Part shown: one piece after another, positions 62,676 to 64,000 of the stretch
How the letters are laid out: the number at the start of each line of letters is the position of its first letter
How positions within the stretch are numbered: the stretch's first letter is position 1
DNA from: Halobellus clavatus
Lineage (GTDB): Archaea; Halobacteriota; Halobacteria; Halobacteriales; Haloferacaceae
Direction: 5' to 3'
Length of the DNA stretch: 64,000 bases
NCBI RefSeq assembly: GCF_900107195.1
Contig: NZ_FNPB01000002.1
Span: 310,001-374,000 of the forward strand
The notes under the pieces: generated by a model
Told to the model about the DNA's origin: nothing
Databases searched by the model: none
What the model saw: only the letters and a program-made list of their open reading frames with translations
Program-made: the position numbers and the translations under genes

Positions 62676-64000
62676 GTGAAGCTCAAGCGTGCCTTTCTGC
62701 TCTCACTGCTGCTCGTGGCCACGGTCCTCTCGGGCGCAGTCGTACTCGGGTTCCAGGAGTACAAAGACACGCTGTACGCCCAGGAACGGACGGAGGTCAC
62801 GCACTCGGCCGAACACGTCGACGTCGCGCTCGAACGAGAGCTCGAATCGCTGCAACGGACGGTGTCGGTCGCAGCGACCAACCCTGCCCTCGGCCGTCAC
62901 GGCAGCGATGCGCAGCGCCGCGCGCTCGCGACGTTCCTGAACCGTTCGACGTTCGCGGGCGCTTCCGTCGTCGCCGCCAACGGCACGATGACCACTATCG
63001 TCTCCGACATCTCTCCGGAGACGAGGCGCGAATTGATCGGCGCTGACTTCAGCGACCGCGAGTACGTCCGGCGAGCGCTCGCGGGAGAAACCTACGTCAG
63101 CGACCCGGTCCAGGCGGACTCGGGGAACTACATCATCACGGTCAGTACGCCCATCCATCGCGACGGCCGCGTCGTCGGAACGCTCAACGCGGCGTTTCAC
63201 CTGGCTGACGAGGACCTGTTCGACTCGTTCGCCGAAACCCTCGATTCGGGGCAGCAGTTGACGGTGTACTCGCGTGACGAGGGTGTCATTTACGCCTCCG
63301 ACGGCGCGCCTGCACACGACTTCGGCCACAACGCGACGATCAGCCAGACGGGGTGGACCGTCAGCGTTACCAAGAACCGTGCCACGGTGGAATCGACGAT
63401 CCGAACGGTGACTGCCTTCCAGGTCGGTTCACTCCTGGCGGTCCTCGGACTGTTCTCGGGGCTCGGCTGGTGGGTCTATCGACGAAACATCCGACAACTC
63501 GGCCGCCTCCTTGGGGGGTTCCGTGCGCTCGAATCAGGGCGGTACGGCGTCGAAATCACGCTCGACGATGCGGAGGAGTGGCAACAGATCGAGCACGGGT
63601 TCAACCGCCTCAGCCGAACCATCGAAGCGTCTCGTGCCGAGCGCCGGGGTCGAGAGCGCGCCCTCGAACGCGAGCGGGATCGCTTCGAGGCGCTCTTCGA
63701 GGGCGTGCCCGAACCCGTCGTCAGCGTGGAACTCACCGACGACGGTGCGATCCTCCGAGACGTCAACGAGGCGTTCGAGCGAACGTTCGGCTACGACGCC
63801 GAGACCGCACTCGGGCGTGACGTCAACGACCTGATCGTCCCCGACGAGGACGACATCGCCGCGGAAGCCGCCGCGATCGACGACGAGGCCACGGCCGGCG
63901 AACAGGTCACGCGTGAGGTCGAGCGACAGACTCGCGACGGGCGCCACGATTTCCTGTTCCGCTCGGCGCCGATCAACGCCGGCGACGACGCCTCGCGGCA
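62676..64000 (+). CDS. membrane sensor with extracellular Cache-type domain, HAMP and PAS (partial)
   Basis: Begins at GTG 62676 (VKLKRAFLLSLLLVAT) and runs off the window end, 441 codons visible. A TM helix (about 3-25), then an extracytoplasmic region (about 30-250) of double Cache/PDC type (GADFSDREYVRRALAGETYV, VVGTLNAAFHLADEDLF), a second TM (VGSLLAVLGLFSGLGWWVY), a HAMP-like segment, and a PAS domain (EALFEGVPEPVVSVELTDDG, FERTFGYDAETALGRDV). Likely a sensor histidine kinase or a chemoreceptor; the output domain is beyond the window. A TTG four codons upstream is an alternative start. Confidence 0.88.
   Translation, partial: MKLKRAFLLSLLLVATVLSGAVVLGFQEYKDTLYAQERTEVTHSAEHVDVALERELESLQRTVSVAATNPALGRHGSDAQRRALATFLNRSTFAGASVVAANGTMTTIVSDISPETRRELIGADFSDREYVRRALAGETYVSDPVQADSGNYIITVSTPIHRDGRVVGTLNAAFHLADEDLFDSFAETLDSGQQLTVYSRDEGVIYASDGAPAHDFGHNATISQTGWTVSVTKNRATVESTIRTVTAFQVGSLLAVLGLFSGLGWWVYRRNIRQLGRLLGGFRALESGRYGVEITLDDAEEWQQIEHGFNRLSRTIEASRAERRGRERALERERDRFEALFEGVPEPVVSVELTDDGAILRDVNEAFERTFGYDAETALGRDVNDLIVPDEDDIAAEAAAIDDEATAGEQVTREVERQTRDGRHDFLFRSAPINAGDDASR

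Overview
The window is chromosomal DNA of a halophilic archaeon (class Halobacteria). The evidence is very high GC with strong third-position GC, strongly acidic proteins, TATA-type promoters about 25-32 nt before many start codons (leaderless transcripts), frequent GTG starts, and archaeal-only genes: Orc1/Cdc6, RFC small subunit, MCM, TFB, archaeal DnaG, the ubiquitin-like modifier SAMP2, Trm1 and NOG1. From memory, the gene order resembles the orc-rpiA-samp2-rfc-alaS-mcm-glnA region of Haloferax-type chromosomes. I cannot assign a genus. No rRNA, tRNA, CRISPR array or insertion sequence was found. The only mobile DNA seen is two inteins.

Layout. 1-9.2 kb: a partial gene, a ferritin-fold protein, cdc6, rpiA, a mini histone-fold protein, larB, a small zinc ribbon protein, surE, a GIY-YIG protein, a flavin reductase, a phosphohexomutase, and a GNAT/SAMP2 pair. 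9.3-20.5 kb: RFC small subunit interrupted by an intein, alaS, several small enzymes, a 7Fe-type ferredoxin, a ferritin-like protein, and a biotin ECF transporter (bioY-bioM-bioN) behind a perfect BirA-type operator. 20.6-30.8 kb: a cmi4-like gene, mcm interrupted by a second intein, then a tightly packed run of haloarchaeal genes of unknown function ending in a ParA/MinD ATPase. TFB, a small helical protein and a second ParA-like protein with a broken P-loop follow. 30.8-46.9 kb: HIT, uracil-DNA glycosylase-like and prs genes, a beta-propeller protein, a SWIM protein, trm1, a BrkB-family membrane protein, a PAP2 phosphatase, divergent glnA/lrp, a CARF-like regulator, a 7TM-PAS histidine kinase, a hydrolase pair, and a Na+/solute symporter with its DUF3311 partner. 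46.9-64 kb: dnaG with a very long acidic linker, GNAT and DUF92 genes, two convergent cis-prenyltransferase genes with complementary motif loss, serS, a HalOD1 protein, a CobW GTPase with a tail-overlapping CxxC mini-protein, a zinc alcohol dehydrogenase, tsr3, NOG1, membrane and secreted proteins, a rhomboid, and the start of a Cache-HAMP-PAS sensor running off the end.

Functionally the window is a core housekeeping region rich in replication genes (initiator, clamp loader, helicase, primase). Two of the four are occupied by inteins of different endonuclease type. The most interesting points are the RFC intein with a non-LAGLIDADG PD-(D/E)xK nuclease, the MCM intein with two extra HTH modules, a SAMP2 whose Gly-Gly is followed by two more residues, a probable two-subunit cis-prenyltransferase, the mcm-linked ParA operon of unknown function, and a structured intergenic element upstream of surE.
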